This document shows positions 22,092-33,929 of a stretch of 64,000 bases of DNA, piece by piece. Origin of the DNA: Blasia pusilla (Eukaryota; Marchantiophyta; Marchantiopsida; Blasiales). The position numbers and the translations under genes were made by a program. Where the stretch lies: the NCBI GenBank assembly GCA_050084515.1, contig CM114271.1, forward strand, positions 18,848,001-18,912,000, read 5' to 3'. The notes beneath the pieces are model-generated. The model was not told the origin of the DNA. It made no database searches and saw only the letters and a list, made by a program, of their open reading frames with translations. How positions within the stretch are numbered: position 1 is the stretch's first letter; every line of letters begins with the position of its first letter.

Positions 22092-22688
22092 ATGGTTAAG
22101 AAGCAGATTCTTACCCGGACAAAGATTCTAGGCGCTTTGATCCGCAACCGAAGAGTACCTTTCAATTTGAATTCCGTAAAACCAATTGTTTGGGCTTATG
22201 GGATAAACTTTAGAATATTGGTTGCGCAAGGGGTGTCCGAAATAAGACTTAATGTCAAACTTGCAGGGAAGGAGAGCCCAAATTTGGGTGGAATGCGCTT
22301 GATTGGGTGTAGCATTGTTGCTAGTGATACATTCTTGGTGTTGCACCTTTTAGACGTGGATAATGAAGAGAACTATCATGTGGATGTTACTCAATCCGTC
22401 GTAAACCAAGCCCAACTAAATTTGTGAGTTCAAACTCTTACCTCTGATGTCCAGGAGCTAGTGATGAGAGGTCATGTTTCATCAGACATGCAGGACGTTG
22501 GAAAATTTTTGAGAGAAGTGATTCGGGTAGCTACCAGGGTTGCTACCCCCGAGTTTGCATTACCATTGATGGTACAAGAAGAAAAAAAGGTAGTGCGCAT
22601 TGGGTTGGGGAAAGAGACGCTAAGTGCTCGTCTAGCAAAGGCTGATTGGGGAAAGAGGCAACTTCGTTTTCCTCGACTATTACAATAG
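22092..22688 (+). pseudogene. unknown protein, first visible segment of a decayed multi-exon gene
   Basis: Plus-strand frames 22092-22427 (111 codons) and 22461-22688 have coding-like composition. The first includes VKPIVWAYGINFRILVAQGV and the second a basic stretch. They are separated by a stop and frame change. I recognise no family. Together with the blocks at 22744-25522, 26480-26836 and 30940-33454 they seem to be remnants of one or two long plus-strand proteins lying between two related tandem arrays. Confidence 0.4.
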
Positions 22689-22743
22689 ACCCAACAAAAT
22701 TTCCGAGCTTGATGCAAGGGCGACATAGGAACTCGTCGAGTGT

Positions 22744-23437
22744 GTGAGGCCGACACAAGAGAGATTGTGGGAGCAGTTTAAGGATCTTTATATTCCGAAC
22801 TCTACTCTGAAAATCTTTCGATTAGATGTCAATGATTTCAAACTTGCTCCGCTTGACATCAAAGCGAGAGAGCTTCATCAGGAGCGAGTAAATGCCCTGA
22901 TGCATAGTCTCTTGGGGACTAGAAATGTCATGGCGAAAAATATAAATATATCTATTGTTTTTCCTTGTACATACGATATTGCAAGAGCATCTCATGAATA
23001 TCAAGGGGACCATTTACTAGTTTCCCCCTTAGAAGAGGAGAAAGTCGATGGGTACCTACATGATGGTACAAAAATCTACCGGTGGGCAATTTCTCGTCAG
23101 CATACAGCAGTAGCCTTCTCTAAACTTCATGAGGCGACCGAGGACGATTTTTTCCAAAGTCTCCCGTGTACAGTAGTTTGGGGAGAAGATTGTCCCGAAA
23201 CCGTCTTTGGTATTGCAACCTCTCCTCACTTCACAATGAAGTGGACGCATATGCCAACAAAGTGGAGACTCCAATAAGAATATAGATTGCCACTTATGGG
23301 GCCCACATGAGCAATATTGAGTTGGCAGCGATCAAGAAGACCAAGAAGAGGAAGATTGGAGAAGTGGTGGATTTCCTTGCATTCAGGATCGCTAATGCAG
23401 TACCATTCGAATCAAAATTTGAATTTTGTATTAGAAC
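22744..23437 (+). pseudogene. unknown protein segment with a ParB/sulfiredoxin-like pattern
   Basis: The 177-codon frame 22744-23277 includes RELHQERVNALMHSLLGT (about 22868-22920), then DGYLHDGTKIYRWAISRQHTAVAF (about 23047-23118) and SLPCTVVWGED (about 23158-23190). The order 'helix with NALMHSLL, then a YxWxxSRQHTAVAFxKL segment' resembles ParB/Srx-type DNA-binding or nuclease folds (G.HR.A..L), but only loosely. A frameshift near 23255 passes into ATYGAHMSNIELAAIKKTKK and FLAFRIANAVPFESKFEF, with one TAG, before the frame ends near 23437. Eukaryotic genomes rarely carry such domains outside organelle-derived or mobile genes. The assignment is tentative. Confidence 0.35.
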
Positions 23438-23546
23438 TTGAATTCTAATAGAACATTGACTACACATGCCATCTCTGTCTTTAATCAGTTTGAGGTGTTA
23501 TCATTGGTATTCTAATCAAACTTAAGTTCCATGGTTCCTAAAGACC

Positions 23547-24875
23547 ATGACGAAGAGGCTAAACGCCCATTTTGATTCCAACCACAAGGAGATAAACACC
23601 TTCATCTACAATTGCTCTCCCGCGACATGGAATATATGGCATGTTGTCATGGTTGCCTACAAGGAAGGTAAACTCATGGCACGAGATGGTCTCGCGTACT
23701 CCAAGTACTGGCTGAGACATAAAACGAGTGTTGAGAAGAGGAGGCTCAAGAAGACCGACTTGAAACCGCTCCAAGGGCTTGACGAGGAGAATGTGATGCG
23801 AATCGCACAAGAACTCCTATAATTGAGGGTGCAATTGCGGCCAACATCTACTCGAAAAATATGAAATGAAAACTTGATGGACTTGAAATCCTATCACGAC
23901 AAATTGAAACGCGAAAAAGTGAATGCAGACTCCATCTACAAGTTCTTTTTCTCGGAGAGGGAGATCTCTGTTGGGAGAAGTTGCCGAGATTGCCATGAGA
24001 AGCTTATTTCGGATAAGGAATTCTGCGTCGATGATGCACAGATTCTCCTCGACATTCTGCTTGAGGAGAAGGTGTATTTGAAGAAGCATCTCTCCTTTGG
24101 TACGCAAGCCAAATTCGGTGTTCCTCTTGATGAATTTTGTAGAACGTTGTGAGATTTAATGCGATTGCAGAGGACCAAATGCCCAACGACTGACTTTCTT
24201 GTATCTATCCACAAGGAAGTCATTAGAAGTTTTGATACAACCTCACCCGGATTCTTTTGGAATCTTGTAAATTGGGCAGTAGAAGATGATGAGTGGGGTG
24301 TACTTTTTGACATAGTATTTATAAATATGATTAGTGCTTCAAATAATTATGAGTGGCTCAATGTGGAAGAATTCGGAGAATATTTTGACGAGGGATCTCA
24401 TCTCAATGCAAGCAAAAGATTACTGGTGTTCTTCGTTGAGATCGAAATACTCGGGAATTTTATAGTTGCATGCCAGAGAGCCTCCAATCTCTAGTTTAGA
24501 GTAATTCCTTGTACAATGAGATTTCCGATGACAGATCAAAAGAGATAGAGGATTCTGAGTGGAGGATGTCTCATGGTTGTTATAGCGGTATTTTTCAATG
24601 GTTTTGATAAGTCCAATCTAGACAAACAACTTGCCCTTGTAAACAGAGTACGTGGCGGAAAATTTCTTCCCACCTCCCTCAACAACACAAGAGATATGAT
24701 CAACGAGGAGTATAGATTCCTTCTGATTCTCGGAGAGAACGAGTTTCGAATGGGGGACTTGGTGGAGATTTTCTCTGGCTTGTCAAAGGTTGGAGCGCGG
24801 AAGAATGCCATTGTGGTAAATCTAGGTTCTTACGTACTAGCGACTCTAGTGGTGAGTTTCTCTTTTGGAACCTAA
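23547..24875 (+). pseudogene. unknown protein, continuation, several stops
   Basis: Frames 23547-23822, 23874-24152, 24159-24494 and 24573-24875 follow one another closely on the plus strand with coding-like composition. The breaks are single stops or short gaps, as expected of one decayed protein of more than 400 residues. Visible segments include FIYNCSPATWNIWHVVMVAYKEGKL, a Cys/His pair SCRDCHEKL, and GARKNAIVVNLGSYVLATLVV, which is followed at once by a GTGAGTTTC splice-donor-like site at 24853. I cannot name a family. An AdoMet-dependent methyltransferase-like end is one guess from the Gly/Val-rich strand. Confidence 0.35.
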
Positions 24876-24884
24876 GTTTCGATC

Positions 24885-25522
24885 ATGATTACATGCATTC
24901 AACGTAAGTTCTTATTGAAGACATGTACTAACTCCCGAGCTGGTATCGTTACAAGTTTTCGGCATCAATTTCCAAGAAATTTTTCCGCGAGAGGATGGGG
25001 CAACATTGTCGGACTTTTGCCTGATCAATTTGTCAAGATCGATGCAAACCATAGTCTTGTAAAGACTACTCCTGTAGTGAAGTCCAAACCAGACCGGAAG
25101 GTGGCACCTTCCGAAGGCAAAAAACAAGCGGATGCCTGGAATTGCAAAGGAGCAAAGGACACGAACATGGAAGCGGAGTCACAAGATAGTAACAAATCAG
25201 AAGTAAGCTCCCAAGATTTTGTGCCTTGAATCATGCCAAGCATTTGTTTCTCTTCGCACTGCTATTTGATTCAAGCAAGCCCATTACTGATTTTGGTTGG
25301 TTTATGGCTCAGGACGATGGAGTTGCGGAGAGGGATGAGGGTGATGGATCGGCTCCCCCAACTTTTGAAAGGGTGACATCGCTTGATATGTTGAATCCTC
25401 AAATTATAACAAGGGAGACTAGTCCTCTAGCTACTCGTGGTTTGGCAAGATATTCCGCCAGAAACTATCCCGATACTGTTGGGAGAAAATATCGTAAGTT
25501 CAATTTAAGAAGCTCGTTATGA
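24885..25522 (+). pseudogene. unknown protein, hydrophilic segment
   Basis: Frames 24885-25229 and 25226-25522 encode a Lys/Ser/Asp-rich stretch (VKSKPDRKVAPSEGKKQ) and a segment containing ERVTSLDML. Donor-like GTAAGT sequences occur at about 24905 and 25495. Likely linker exons of the same decayed gene; no domain recognised. Confidence 0.3.
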
Positions 25523-25785
25523 AAAAACCTTATGCTTTTGAGTGGGACGATGACTGTTACATTTGTAATTCTAATCTAGGTATCCATTTACAAAGCAACC
25601 ATCTTCGATTGGTGGAAAATCACTTGGACTATCGACGCTCATTCCCGAGGGAGAGAAGGATGACGAAGTGCTGGAGAGCAGATCCAAGTCGACGCCATTA
25701 TCGAAAACACCAACTGCCGTGAGAAAATGAAAGGGAGGGATTGCTTCGGATGGGGAAGGAGATTCCGATGTCATTGGGCTTTCCT

Positions 25786-26260
25786 ACTCCGCTGAGCAAC
25801 CCAATTATTTTTTCCTATTCTGATTTCAGTTTCCTAACTTCTTCTTGCACTCATGTAGAACTTAAGTTCTCATTATGTGGAGCATTTTGCCACTACACAG
25901 GGAGAAGAGGAGAGAGAGGGACTGCTTGGGATGGAAAAGCAGTCACCACCGTAATTGGAATCTCCTTTTAAGGTGAGCAATCTAATTAATATTTCATATT
26001 ATGTTTTCACTTTCCCTGCCTCTTCTTGCACTGATGTAGAAGTTAAGTTCTCATTATGTCGAACATTTTGCACTACATAGGGAGACGAGGAGAGCAAGGG
26101 AGTGGAAAAGTAGACTCCACACAAAGAAAAAGGGATTGAGGGACTTGAGGGTACGGAAAAGCTCATTTTAAGGTTATCGGCTTCTCCAAATCAGGTGAGC
26201 AACTAAAGTAGTGATTAACTCATCTAAAGTTCTCATTGCATTTAGGGTCTCCACACTTTG
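25786..26260 (+). repeat. tandemly duplicated exon-intron unit, three copies
   Basis: Three units start at TGAGCAAC (25793), GTGAGCAA (25973) and GTGAGCAA (26195). The first two continue into TTCTTGCACTSATGTAGAA, then TTAAGTTCTCATTATG, then CACTACAnAG and GGAGAmGAGGAGAG. Each unit looks like an intron (GTGAGC...ACAG) followed by a short purine-rich exon ending AAG or CAG before the next GTGAGC. The third copy is shorter. Confidence 0.65.
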
Positions 26261-26479
26261 AATTCAAAAAAGAAGACCTCATATTTTGGTTTCATGCAAA
26301 AGTCACACGATGGAACGCATAGTAGGTCGTCGTTTAAGTGTTCAGCGGTTGGTGACTTGCAACTTAGAAAAGTAGTAAATACTATCCTCGTGAATGACTT
26401 AGCCACATCACTCAAAATATTAGATTTTGACGATTCTAGACGCAATTTAAAAATCAAATGTGTAAATTCACAAAAAAAT

Positions 26480-26836
26480 GATACGTCTCAAGTTCCACCT
26501 TGAGCTCCAATGTCTACAAAGCCTGCGACTTCGACAAGAAGTACATCGCCGAAGAAAGCTTCTAGGCCACAATATGAAGGGAGAACGAACACTGATATAT
26601 CCGGGACATGTAGAGTCATCGCGCCAAAGGCTTCTCTGGGAAATGTGGATTGAGAAAAACACACGAAATGGATCCCACGTAGAATAGTATCAACGACAGT
26701 TGGAGACTCTAGTAGTTTGGACGCTTCTCCGGAAATTGTAGCCGTGAAACCTTCAAAGAAAAATAAACATAATAACCCATCCTCAGCACATGGAACATCT
26801 CTAGATAGTATAGGCCCGGGGACCAACATCGACTAG
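26480..26836 (+). pseudogene. unknown low-complexity Ser/Thr/Lys-rich segment
   Basis: A plus-strand frame with one or two stops encodes a Ser/Thr/Pro/Lys-rich stretch (STRSTSPKKASRPQYEGR) typical of a disordered linker, ending at the edge of the minus-strand Copia. The minus-strand ORF over the same bases is treated as its shadow. Probably the last piece before the Copia interrupted the gene. Confidence 0.3.
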
Positions 26837-26849
26837 GGGACCTCGTCCT

Positions 26850-29800
26850 TGGTATGCCTTCAAGATTTCTCTAGCATACTTTTGCTGAGAGAGAAAAATA
26901 GAATTTGACTGTTGCCAAATCTCCAGCCCTATAAAGTACAACAAAAGACCTAAATCTAATATTTCAACACTCCCTTCATTTCCTCTATTTTCTTACTGTG
27001 GTCTCTTATGATGATCAGATCATCCACATACATGACTATCAACATATACATCCCATCTTCGCAAAACACATACAAATTTGCTTCTGACGGACTCTTGATG
27101 AAACCAATCTCTCGGAAGAATGTATCTATTCGGTGATACCATACCTTTGGGGCTTGCTTCAACCCATACAATGCTTGATGAAGTAAACACACTTTCTCTT
27201 ATGATCCTGGTGTTTCAAAACCTGGTGGTTGAGATACATACACCTCCTCCTTGAGACTCCTATTCAGAAAGGCAGACTTCACATCGTATTGGTATGCAGG
27301 CCAATGTCTTGTTCCTGCCACCGCTAGAAAAATTTGAATGGTTGTCATCCTTGCAGTAGGAGCAAAAGTCTCATAGTAGTCAAAACCTTTGATTTGTGAA
27401 CACCCTTGTGCAACCAACCTCACTTTGAATTTATCCAATGTACCGTCCGGCTTGTACTTAGTGTTTTACACCCACTTGGTGCATATTATCTTCCTGTTCT
27501 TTGGCTTCTCAACCAAAGTCCAAGTTTCATTTCTCTGAATAGCGTCCATCTCCATCTGCATGGCCTCTCTCCATTAAGGATGAGCAAGGGCCTCATCCAA
27601 GCATGATGGTTGTTCCACCTTCAAGACCTCTATCATCAAGGCCATGTTGACGAGATGTATTGAAGCTCTATTGTGCTCCTGTAGTCTCTTGGATCTCCTT
27701 GGATGTGTAACAACTTCATCAGTTGCTGAATCCTTGCCATGCAAGAGCTTCTTTATCCACTTAGGGTATGATGACCGTAGTGGAAGAGCAGGCTCCTCTT
27801 TGTAATCATCACCAAATTCTTCTTCTTGATGATCTAGTGTAAACATTGGTGGTGTGCTCTGGTGGGTTATCTCTTCGTTTAATGATAATATGGACGGACC
27901 ATTGATATTCGCCACTTGACGAGGTTGTTCTTGGAACACCACATCACGACTCACAAGCATCTTCTTTGCCTCACGACACCATAGACGATAAGCTTTAGAC
28001 TCATCACTATATCCCATAAAGATGCACTTCCTGCTCTTGGACTCTAGCTTGGTCCTGGATGCTTCAGGAATATGTACAAAGCACTCACTACCAAAAGTCT
28101 CAAAATGTTGGACTGATGGTACCTTACCTCAGTATGATTGATGAGGAGTCATGCCTTGCACTAACTTGGTAGCACTTCTATTTAGAATGTAAACGGTAGT
28201 ATTAACAGCTTCAGCCCAAAATCCTTCTATCAAACCTTTTGCTTTCATCATACATCTTGCCATCTCCACCACTAAATGGTTTCGATGCTTAACAACTCCA
28301 TTTTGTTATGGTGTATGTGCCGTGGTTAACTGTCGCTTGATTCCATGCTCCCCCAAATATTTGTTGAATTTTGTTAATAAAAATTCTCCTCCTCGATCGG
28401 TGCGAAGCTTCTATACCTTCTTTCCTATCTCATTCTCAACCAGCTTATGCCATACTTGAAATTTTCCAAGAGCACTTGCCTTATCACGAAGGAAATACAC
28501 CCACATCTTCCTACTATAATCGTCGACAACTAAAAAGAAGTACGAAGAACCACCTAATGCCACTGTTCTCATTTTACCATAGAGGTTAGCATGAATCAGC
28601 TCTAGAGGAGCCTTTGCTCTATTGCTGGACTCTTGTGGAAATGGTTGTCGGTGTTGCTTGCCCATCATACAAGCTTCACATGTATCTGACACTCCAAAAA
28701 TTGTTGTTAAATCAACAACCATGCCAGATTTATGCATATGACTTAGTAAGGGAAAGCTTAGGTGACCAAATCTTTCATGTCACAACTTATTGCTACTAAG
28801 ATCTATACCTACACTTGTCGTGAAAGCATACAACTTGTAGATATTTCCACGTCGTATATCTTCCGCCGACTACTTTTCCATTGACATCCTCAATGACTGC
28901 TCTAGTTTTCTTGAAACGAACTTCTAGGTCACGATCACATAATACTGAAATTGAAATCAAATTCCACTCTGGTACGTATAGTACATCAGTTAACTTCTTT
29001 TCATCTCCTTTTTTTGAGACTAAAGAAATTGTGCCTTTTCCTTCTATAGGGCACTTTGCATTCTTCCCAAAAATAACAATGATGGGCTCCTGTAGAGGTT
29101 GTAAGGAGCTATACCAATCCTTATGATTGGTCATATGCCTAGATGCTCCACTATCGAGCACCCATGCATCTTCACTCTTTGACTTAGTGGAATGATCTGC
29201 CTGTGTGCAAAACTCTTTGATTGCTATCCAAGCATCTACTTCATGTTCTCCTAGTTCTACAGAATTTACAGACTCCTTCTTAGATCTTAAACAACCGTTC
29301 TTCTCATCATGACTCCTCTTTCTACAATCTTTGATAAGATGACCTAGCTTACCACACTAAAAGCATTTGAAGCCTTTCCTTGGAAATTTCTTCATGACAT
29401 TTGAATTTTAATCCTGATTTCTACCTCTCTGTATGCTGGCAATAAATGCTACATCACTTCCCTCTCTTACTTTGAAGCGCATTTCCTCTTCTACCAACAT
29501 TGCACTAAATTGCTCAAAAGTAAGCAGCGTGGGTCTTACTTGAGTATTCAATGCAGTGACCAAACTGTCATACCTTGGAGGAAAAATCCTTATGCACCGA
29601 TGTGCCAAATCTTTGCTAGAGTTTGAAATTCCTACAGACACCATCTGATCTTGAAGATTCTTGATCCTTGTCAAAAATTGCTCCGCCCTTTCTCCTTCTG
29701 AAAATTTCTCGGACTTAAGTAGATTCTCCAGTCAGGGTAAAGACTCGGATTCAGAATCTCCTTAAGTCCGAGAATCTGAATCCGAGTCTCATTCCTCGTT

Positions 29801-30125
29801 TCAAACTCATTCTTCAAAATATTCCACGCCTCAACAGAAGTGGTCAATTGTTGAAAGAGAGTCATGACAAAATCAATTACATTTGTGACAATCGCACATA
29901 GACCATCAGCCTTTTTGCGTTTCCATGCCACCAATACAACAGGATCGATATCACCAGATGAAGATGAACATGCAGAACTCAAAGTAGCTTGTGGATTTGA
30001 ATCGACCCTTGTGGCCGTCTGCCAGATCTCAAATGATTCGAGGACACTTCTCATTTTGAACTTCTACAATATATAGTTAGACCCATCTAACTTCCCTTCA
30101 CCCAGTGGAGGAGGCGAGCTCGAAC
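26850..30125 (-). pseudogene. Copia gag-pol polyprotein, multiple stops
   Basis: In transcription order: gag start EGKLDGSNY near 30085; gag near 30050-29410 (RNQxIxDLVxxG-type helices; LTFEQFSAMLVEEEMRF near 29520). The zinc knuckle near 29365-29320 has CGKLGHLIKDC but a stop replaces the residue before its second Cys. Protease is LDSGASRHMT at 29158-29129. GAG-pre-integrase with CEACMMGKQHR lies near 28680-28650. Integrase is VVDDYSRKMWVYF near 28530-28490. Reverse transcriptase has YETFAPTARM near 27375-27345, SAFLNRSLKEEVY near 27270-27235, YGLKQAPKVWYH near 27170-27135 and YVDD near 27030-27015. The frames are broken at many places, including 29675, 28410, 27570 and 27195. A related Copia is at 1-3.8 kb but differs in sequence. 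Confidence 0.85.
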
Positions 30126-30187
30126 ATCTCTCGAGATTTTGTGCAAACATACTAGATCGCCAAATACAAAATATTGGAACACCTACT

Positions 30188-30199
30188 GCTCTGATACCA
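30188..30199 (-). other. primer-binding site (initiator Met tRNA)
   Basis: TGGTATCAGAGC on the minus strand is complementary to the 3' end of plant initiator-Met tRNA, the standard Copia primer. It abuts an LTR end in TCTCACA with no spacer. Confidence 0.85.
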
Positions 30200-30600
30200 T
30201 GTGAGAAAACAGAAAGTGAAAAAATCACTGAAATCTTTACAAAACTTAGAGATACAAAGTGGCCTAGTCCGTCAGTGGGCTCACAGAATAGCTTTGATGG
30301 AACCAAAACATGGAGATAACTCGACATATGAGAATACGCTACCGCTACGGCTCCCGACTATTTCACTTCTCAAAAAACTAGGATTTTTAACCTATTTTTC
30401 TTTTTTCTATCATTAGAAAAGCTATGCTAAGACCCCAAACCCCCGCGTCATCTTGGCATACCAGAGGTTGCGCCCCTGGACCCCCGCGATGTATCAGGGT
30501 GTCTTGCACCCTGATGCAATATAGGATTAGATAATCCTAGTAACGCCACCCCAGAAACCACCTATGTTATATTACTATGACTCTTTCGACGTCTAAGTCG
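30200..30600 (-). repeat. 5' LTR of the minus-strand Copia, outer end unresolved
   Basis: The LTR ends with CA at 30200 adjacent to the primer-binding site. It includes a perfect 9-bp-arm hairpin (ATCAGGGTG / CACCCTGAT, 30493-30515), if that lies within it. No second LTR is available to fix the outer end. Confidence 0.5.
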
Positions 30601-30939
30601 GAACCATCAATCTAGGCTTCTCTCATACAAGGGGGCCGATCATATTAATGGTGCTCAGAGAAGTGGATGTTGAGAATCCAACATGCAATAGTTAATGTAA
30701 TGTTACCAGTCCAAGAGTTGAGGACTTCTATTTTCATGTTGTGTTTCATTTTATCCAAAACCTTGCATCGCCTTTGTATTTCTGTATGATTCTTTGGATT
30801 TTGATGAAAGAAATGTCTAATGTAGACTCGTCCCAGATGTGGTAAAATCATGCTACTTTTTTAACCACATGAGGTCCTGCTTTTCTGCCTTGCTTATCGA
30901 AACTGTGGAAACTTGAAAAGTATTAGCATCAAACCAAGA

Positions 30940-33454
30940 TATGGAAATTTTCTACACAACCAGTGATTACTTTGCTTTGAGCTTATGGACATGTAAGAAT
31001 GAAGATAGTTTGGCCAGAATGGAGGCTATAATTTTGGATCACTTACAAGAGAGGAATCTTCCCCCGATTGGGTTCACTTTGGTTTGTGCAAATGACAGTT
31101 CGCGTGGAGGTTAAGCGGCTCCATTCAAACTACTAAACTATTTTGACGAGGCAACAAGACGTTGGCTGGATTTGGACAGCCAGCAACAGATTTTGTCTTT
31201 TGACGTGGTCGGAAAGGAGAACCACCAAGATAGTATACAACATTTTTTTAAAGAGCCAAAATGGAAGGCATCATCGTCAAAAGATAGTTTTCTCATGACA
31301 GCGTTGACACGTTATGTCAAACTCTTGCGGCTCAGCATATCCAATGGCCACTTCTAGACTCCGTGGGAGTTCATCCGACAATGCAATTTGCCATCTTATT
31401 TTAGGAAGGTAATATGAATTTCTACCCATTGTGAACCAGTCTTAACCAATCTTACACTTGTAAATTTGGGATTGTTCATAATATTGAAGTGTTTCCCGCA
31501 GCCTGGTGATTACCGACACTACTATGAACCAAAGGAGCGTGCTACGAGTCAAATGTTGGACATCGACCTTCAAGCAGAAAGGTAAGCACTAGCACTGAGA
31601 TAGTTCAGAGAATGAATATTGCCTGATGGAACTATAGTTCTAATTCCCTCTTTGAGAGGCTAATATCTTGCATTGGTTGGTGGATAGGTGAAATCCCTTA
31701 GGCCTCTTCTTATCCTCAAAATCGACGGAATTATTTTCCGAATTGTGGACAGGGTTAGCAAACCGTATCCCCTTGGTCTTAGGGGAAAAAATGCCTTCAA
31801 GTTGGGAAGATGGACGGGTTATATTTTTCCTCCCCTACGTCAGAATACTAACTGACATGATAGAGAGAGAATATGATTATGGGTTTTGGACCACGATGAA
31901 TAAGGAAGATGCACTTGAAATGCTTGAGAGGCTAGCAGATTCATGCTATTTGTCTAAATCTTTCGTCAAGAAGGCCAATTTTTTTTGGTCTGTGCGGGAC
32001 TGCTATGTTCGAAAGGGGACAAAGGGTCTCTTGAAGTATGTGAAAGATCTACGGTTATTTTACGTTGTTAGAGAGTTTAGAAACTTGTCCTGCCTAAAGA
32101 ATACATTCTTGGTGGACATTGGGATTAATTCCCTCCTTTTGAATGATCCAAAGAGTGTTACAGCCCTTCCAAAATTTAATATACTTCTAGGACCCCAAGA
32201 CAAAAAAAACATTGCAAGGCCGGTACTATTCTCTCTTACCTTTTGATAATGAAAGAGAGTTTCCTAGATGGAATGAGTATTAGTCATTTTATTAATACTA
32301 GGCGGATTGGTTTTCCAAAGCCACATTCTACTGGCGGTAATGGTAAATGTCTTCTCCATGCAATCCAGGAAAAGATAAAGGCCTTGGTATTATTCTAGAA
32401 TATACCTGGACAGCTGATTTGCATAGTATGCAAGGAATGTCCAAGACTGGAGATCACCGCGGATGTCGTCTTCGGTGGCGTGGATCAGAATTCAGTGGAA
32501 GCTGCGAGGCCACTATACAATATCAATGCCTTGCTTACTTCCAAGTGGTGTTTGGAGTCTCCGATAGAGAAATACCTCCTAGCTAGAGTTCTCGACGGCA
32601 TCGTGAAGTTGGGGGCTCGCTTATACGTGAAGTGGGAGAATCAGTCTGGTTTTAAGGACGTCATTGATAAAAGCGGCTTCTTAGACCTGGAGTCCGTAGC
32701 AAGGTGGAGTCAGAAGGGTGGACCGTCATTCGGTGTCTATATTGATACCAACATGAGCTTTGTGGGTTATGTCTCCCTCCCTTATATTTATGACGTTTTC
32801 CCTTATAGTGTCATGCCAAATGAGAGCATGAACACTGTGTAGAATGAAGTGGTGCAGTACGAGGGAACGGAGAAGGTGTTTATCGTCACTCTACATGGCC
32901 ATCACTTTGTGCTAAGGGTTGCAGCCAAGTCGATCATCATTGTAGATATTCTAGGTTCTTGCCTGGACCGGGAATGTAGGAAGGCAAACCAAATCTTCTT
33001 TGACTCCAAGGTGTCTACTGTGGTGGATAACGTATTCGACTATTCCATCGAAGGGAATGATCCCCAACAACCACCGGAACTGTGCTTGTTGGTGAGCGGG
33101 CAAGAAGTTGCCCATTTTTTCCTTGACGAGTATGGCCTACACAAAATGAAGCATCGTCTTTTCGGCTACATCATTGCAAAGGCTAAGGACTAGGATGTGG
33201 ACCTACGTAGTTTGGACGAGGAGTATCATAAGAAGAATTATGATAAGTTCCAAGCTATCTACCAGACCTTGAAGGAAGATCTCCAAATTGATTTCACGAG
33301 GATTTTTGTGACTCCGAGGGAGGGAAGGTTTTGTTGGAGTAACTTTGCCGATGGACTCAAACAGTATATCTGTGAGGTTCAAGAGGAGATTACCGACCTT
33401 GCCACAGATGAGACACTCTTGCGATTGAGGAGGAATAGACCTCACCAAGGGTAA
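30940..33454 (+). pseudogene. unknown protein, second half of decayed multi-exon gene, Ulp1/C48-like hint
   Basis: Plus-strand frames at 30950-31110, 31130-31355, 31743-32246, 32480-32842, 32849-33193 and 33197-33454 line up as one decayed protein. A well-formed exon is visible at 31502-31581 (acceptor TTTCCCGCAG, donor AAAG|GTAAGC; product begins PGDYRHYYEPKERA). At 32849-33193 the pattern VFIVTLHGHHFVLRV followed by SIIIVDILGSCLDREC recalls the His...Asp part of Ulp1/C48-type cysteine proteases, though weakly; no catalytic Cys was placed. Stops at 32840 and 33191 separate otherwise contiguous frames. No symbol can be given. Confidence 0.35.
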
Positions 33455-33929
33455 TAGGTAGCTGAAATGATACTCTATTTTGATGCCATTGGGTACGTTT
33501 GTGATTAGAATGTGAAATGTAGCATATTGAAGCGGATAGATTAAGGAAGTATGTTGCCCAGGTTTGAGCGCGTCGATGTCACAGATATAGCAACGGATGA
33601 GAATCTCCTCCAATTGGAAATGTATTGTCATCAGTTGTAAATTCTCTGGTACTAGATATTTGTAGTCATGTGCAATAGGAATTATAACCTATTGTAAAGA
33701 ATGGAAGCTAAGATTGCAAGAACTGTAACATATTGCAGAAAGTGGAAGCTAAAGATTGTGAAGCCATGTGATTGTCGAGCATATTTTTTAATCAACCCGA
33801 ATTGGAACTTGAGTTCCAAATCTTATATATTCAATGATTATATTTACTGTCAGCTAATGATCATGCGATGGCCTTGTTAAGTGATATGTGTGTCAAGTTT
33901 CTTATTGTAGAGCTTGTATCCTCAACGTT
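33455..33929. other. no gene; contains one copy of the array palindrome
   Basis: Short ORFs only. GGAACTTGAGTTCC at 33804-33817 is the same palindrome class as in both arrays. CTATTGTAAAGAATGGAAGCTAA-like wording repeats near 33690 and 33735. Confidence 0.5.

Larger units (their letters stand above)
26840..30600 (-). mobile_element. minus-strand Copia, 3'-truncated, nested in the plus-strand ORF block
   Basis: Reading leftwards from 30600: LTR end, primer-binding site at 30199-30188, gag, protease, integrase, reverse transcriptase, then loss of similarity near 26850. RNase H, polypurine tract and 3' LTR are missing. The LTR's far end near 30500-30650 was not resolved. Plus-strand unknown ORFs lie on both sides, consistent with insertion into them. 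Confidence 0.8.

Noticed and set aside
26488-26829. Minus-strand ORF of 113 codons
   Set aside because: It is the shadow of a Ser/Thr-rich plus-strand frame that continues the neighbouring decayed gene. The Copia frame does not include it.
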